Source: Lentisphaeria bacterium (GTDB lineage Bacteria > Verrucomicrobiota > Lentisphaeria > Victivallales > Victivallaceae). Taken from it: a stretch of DNA of 64,000 nucleotides. The DNA lies in contig JALEMG010000009.1 in NCBI GenBank assembly GCA_022768375.1, positions 1 to 64,000 of the forward strand. Direction: 5' to 3'. The notes beneath the pieces were generated by a model. The model saw only the letters and a program-made list of their open reading frames with translations. It did no database searches and had not been told where the DNA came from. The translations under genes and the position numbers were made by a program. Below, piece by piece: positions 62,376 to 64,000 of this stretch; positions within the stretch are counted from its first letter, which is position 1; each line of letters starts with the position of its first letter.

Positions 62376-62900
62376 ATGAGTCATGATTTTGTCACTTCGC
62401 TTCCGGCGCAGGCGGCGGGCCGCTGCATTATCGACACCGCGAAAAGTCTGGACCTGCTGCATGGTCCGCTGAATGTCGCTCCCGAACTGGCGGAGCGGGA
62501 AAAGGCGCTGTTTCTGGCCATGTTCAGTGCGATGGCGGAACGCCGAAAAAGCCGCGGCGACCAACTTGCCGCCGATGAGGTCTGTTCGCTTTTCACCTAT
62601 GTCTTTGCCAAAGCCGCCGAAGCGGTGACCGATCTGTACAATCACCAAACGGGCAAAGTGGATTTCTCCGGCATGTTCGACGGGCAGATCCCGATTTGCG
62701 CGGACGAAAGCATCACCGCGGCATTCAAAGAATCGCCGTTTCCGGCGGAATGCGCCCGCAACTATCTGCAATGGGTAAAAAACGACGCGGCCTACCTGGG
62801 CGGATGCGACATGCAGTTACTGCTCTTTGAAGCGTTGAAATGGTGTTTCCGCATCAGTTGCCACCTCGCGGTGGAGATCGCGGAACCCCAAGTCCGCTGA
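62376..62900 (+). CDS. Protein of unknown function
   Basis: The 174-aa protein follows AAGGAACGG. It is predicted mainly helical (EREKALFLAMFSAMAERRKSRGDQLAADEVCSLFTYVFAKAAEAVTDLYNHQ; ALKWCFRISCHLAVEIAE) without signal peptide or membrane helix. No motif is recognised. It is the last gene of the M42 unit and is followed by a hairpin. Confidence 0.6.
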   Translation: MSHDFVTSLPAQAAGRCIIDTAKSLDLLHGPLNVAPELAEREKALFLAMFSAMAERRKSRGDQLAADEVCSLFTYVFAKAAEAVTDLYNHQTGKVDFSGMFDGQIPICADESITAAFKESPFPAECARNYLQWVKNDAAYLGGCDMQLLLFEALKWCFRISCHLAVEIAEPQVR

Positions 62901-62926
62901 TCTGAAGAACGCGCGCAACTTTTTGC

Positions 62927-62951
62927 GGAAAAATCCCTTGCGGATTTTTCC
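62927..62951. terminator. Perfect 10-bp hairpin between convergent genes
   Basis: GGAAAAATCC-CTTGC-GGATTTTTCC; the A/T-rich arms could terminate transcription from both sides. Confidence 0.5.
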
Positions 62952-62979
62952 ATTCCTCCCCGCACCGGAAGCGCCCGCC

Positions 62980-63186
62980 TCAGTCCAGCAAATCGCGCCA
63001 GTTGCATCCCAGCGCCGCCGCATAGCGCTTCGCCGCAGTCGAACTGCGCAGTCCTTTCTTTTCCGCAAGACATATACAAGCCCGGGATACGTGGAGCATC
63101 CGGGCCAAATCCACCGAACGCAACCCCGATTTCAGCCGGAAAATCTGCAATTTGCTCATCGCGCATAAACGATATATTATCTGCAT
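62980..63186 (-). CDS. Small HTH (XRE-like) regulator
   Basis: The product is 68 aa from the ATG at 63186, or 59 aa from 63159. LKSGLRSVDLARMLHVSRACICLAEKKGL is a compact helix-turn-helix with the Ser-Arg recognition helix. No Shine-Dalgarno precedes either ATG; the first lies about 2 nt after the predicted transcription start, so a leaderless mRNA is possible. It is divergent from another HTH gene and probably regulates that intergenic region. Confidence 0.6.
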   Translation of the reverse strand: MQIIYRLCAMSKLQIFRLKSGLRSVDLARMLHVSRACICLAEKKGLRSSTAAKRYAAALGCNWRDLLD

Positions 63187-63194
63187 TTCCCGAT

Positions 63195-63223
63195 AATATA
63201 CAATAATTGCACGATTTTATCAA
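63195..63223 (-). promoter_or_regulatory. Promoter of the small HTH gene
   Basis: Minus strand TTGATA (63218-63223), 17 bp, TATATT (63195-63200). Confidence 0.65.
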
Positions 63224-63253
63224 GCAAAAAAATACTTTTTCGCCGATTTTTTA

Positions 63254-63282
63254 TTGATTTCAGCCGAAACCCCTGATATGTT
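63254..63282 (+). promoter_or_regulatory. Promoter of the second HTH gene
   Basis: TTGATT (63254-63259), 17 bp, TATGTT (63277-63282). Confidence 0.65.
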
Positions 63283-63310
63283 AAGTGAAAACAAAACATA
63301 GCACGGCATC

Positions 63311-63661
63311 ATGAGTTCATCGACAGCAAATTTCGTGGCGGCCCTTCGGGAAGCGGTACATCGGGCCGGGTCGCAGACGGCGCTCGCCCGTTCGGCGGGG
63401 ATGCAGCAGAGCCGGATTTCGGATTACCTGTCCGGGCGGTACGAATTCGGCAACATCACCATCGGAACTCTGGAAAAGTTGTTCCCGGAACTGCAATTCG
63501 TCTTCTTCCCCTCCGCTCCGTACCCGTCGTCCGGGCTCGAAAGTGAAATGGAGAAGCAGATACTTGAGCACTTCCGCCGACTCTCCCCCGCGGAAAAAGC
63601 CCGCTACATGATGGTCGTCGCCGCCGCATTTCCGGTTGAAGACCACAATTCCGATTCGTGA
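63311..63661 (+). CDS. XRE-family HTH protein
   Basis: The 116-aa protein has an N-terminal HTH (LREAVHRAGSQTALARSAGMQQSRISDYLSGRYEFGNITIGTLEKL) close to the Cro/C1 type, then a helical C-terminal part (LESEMEKQILEHFRRLSPAEKARYMMVVAAAF) that could mediate dimers. No clear Shine-Dalgarno precedes the ATG. Target unknown; the divergent small HTH gene shares its upstream region. Confidence 0.75.
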   Translation: MSSSTANFVAALREAVHRAGSQTALARSAGMQQSRISDYLSGRYEFGNITIGTLEKLFPELQFVFFPSAPYPSSGLESEMEKQILEHFRRLSPAEKARYMMVVAAAFPVEDHNSDS

Positions 63662-63925
63662 CATGGCACCGTTTTCGCCCGTCTCCGGCATGTATCAGGT
63701 GCGGACCTGAAAAATTTTTCCGCATCTCATCCCCCGCAGGCGCCGGACGAAATGTTGCCGGCCCGGGACGGTTGAGCGGGAGGCGGCTAATCGCACGGAA
63801 CAGAAAATCAGGTTTCTTTCAGTACAGAGCCAAGTTTTTTTATTTTCCCGCCCTCTTTGGGCCGCCGATAAAAAAACCCCCGGAGGCCTGCCGCCGCCGG
63901 GAGTTGTTCTTCGCGTCGTTCCGGA
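63662..63925. other. Intergenic region before rpsS end
   Basis: Apart from the rpsS-side terminator (63869-63903) I see no gene or RNA here. In particular there is no rplV frame on the minus strand. Confidence 0.6.
63869..63903 (-). terminator. Terminator after rpsS
   Basis: Minus strand CTCCCGG...CCGGGGG (7 pairs with one G.T) followed by TTTTTTT, 22 nt after the rpsS stop. Confidence 0.7.
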
Positions 63926-64000
63926 TTACTTGCCCGAAACCACCCCGTGGACCTTGAAGACCCGGGTCGGAACAAATTCTCCGAGTTTGTGGCCGACCAT
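63926..64000 (-). CDS. rpsS: 30S ribosomal protein S19, C-terminal part
   Basis: The last 25 codons read MVGHKLGEFVPTRVFKVHGV and VSGK before TAA. MVGHKLGEF is the diagnostic S19 segment that contacts 16S rRNA and S13. The gene runs off the window edge, so the start is not seen. It is normally followed by rplV in the S10 operon, but here a terminator follows. Confidence 0.93.
   Translation of the reverse strand: MVGHKLGEFVPTRVFKVHGVVSGK

Noticed and set aside
62980-63661. Divergent HTH pair as a toxin-antitoxin module
   Set aside because: Both products look like DNA-binding regulators; no toxin fold is visible and the genes are not in tandem.

Overview
The window is high-GC bacterial DNA that fits the Lentisphaerota (Victivallis-like), within the PVC superphylum. 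The basis is circumstantial: a PVC-style prepilin-like protein ([23 protein letters not shown] type N-terminus) in an operon with glycoside hydrolases, a gut-type polysaccharide and hexuronate gene set, a Gram-negative envelope (MlaA, lytic transglycosylase, SecDF) and meso-DAP metabolism. No rRNA or other decisive marker is present, so the phylum is an inference. Nearly every transcription unit is preceded by the same promoter, TTGNAA-N17-TAYATT, often with TGC before the -10. This is useful for reading the whole window.

Layout. 1-9700: a carbohydrate-use block with a large secreted glycosidase, a prepilin-like protein and a GH78-type rhamnosidase on the minus strand, driven divergently from an AraC regulator; then an XRE-cupin regulator facing marC. 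9.7-22.5 kb: mainly housekeeping minus-strand genes: a DUF362 ferredoxin protein, ybaB-secDF-yajC, tagaturonate epimerase uxaE, rlmH with a processive glycosyltransferase, phenylacetate-CoA ligase, and aspS with two envelope genes. 22.5-32.4 kb: flavodoxin-like reductase; a DeoR-controlled dehydrogenase/aldolase operon; a three-gene exported cluster (CsgG/LpoB-like, TPR-like, and an 810-aa protein ending in a degenerate archaemetzincin domain); a sodium:solute symporter. 32.4-39.5 kb: tRNA-Ser(GGA) beside a duplicated copy of its 3' end, a ddh-dehydrogenase operon, an AraC regulator divergent from a Gfo/Idh oxidoreductase, and nif3-rnhC. 39.5-45.7 kb: serA, an unknown gene, purL and a sigma-70 factor.

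45.8-51.3 kb holds the most interesting locus: a type II-C CRISPR-Cas system. It has 15 identical 36-bp repeats and 14 spacers, a degenerate repeat at the left end, a tracrRNA just right of the array, and cas2, cas1 and a compact 1036-aa cas9 on the opposite strand. Each repeat carries an exact host-type promoter (TTGATT-N17-TATATT), so each repeat should start its own crRNA within the next spacer. The tracrRNA promoter has the same geometry and the same last ten bases as the repeat, so it looks like a repeat that was recruited or decayed.

51.4-64 kb: an MlaA-alpha/beta-hydrolase fusion; a five-gene operon (dGTPase, Hanks-type kinase, class I fumarase alpha and beta, M20 peptidase); a BtuF-like binding protein divergent from an MFS transporter; an M42 peptidase with a 58-aa membrane protein and an unknown gene; two divergent small HTH genes; and the 3' end of rpsS, which is unusually followed by a terminator rather than rplV.
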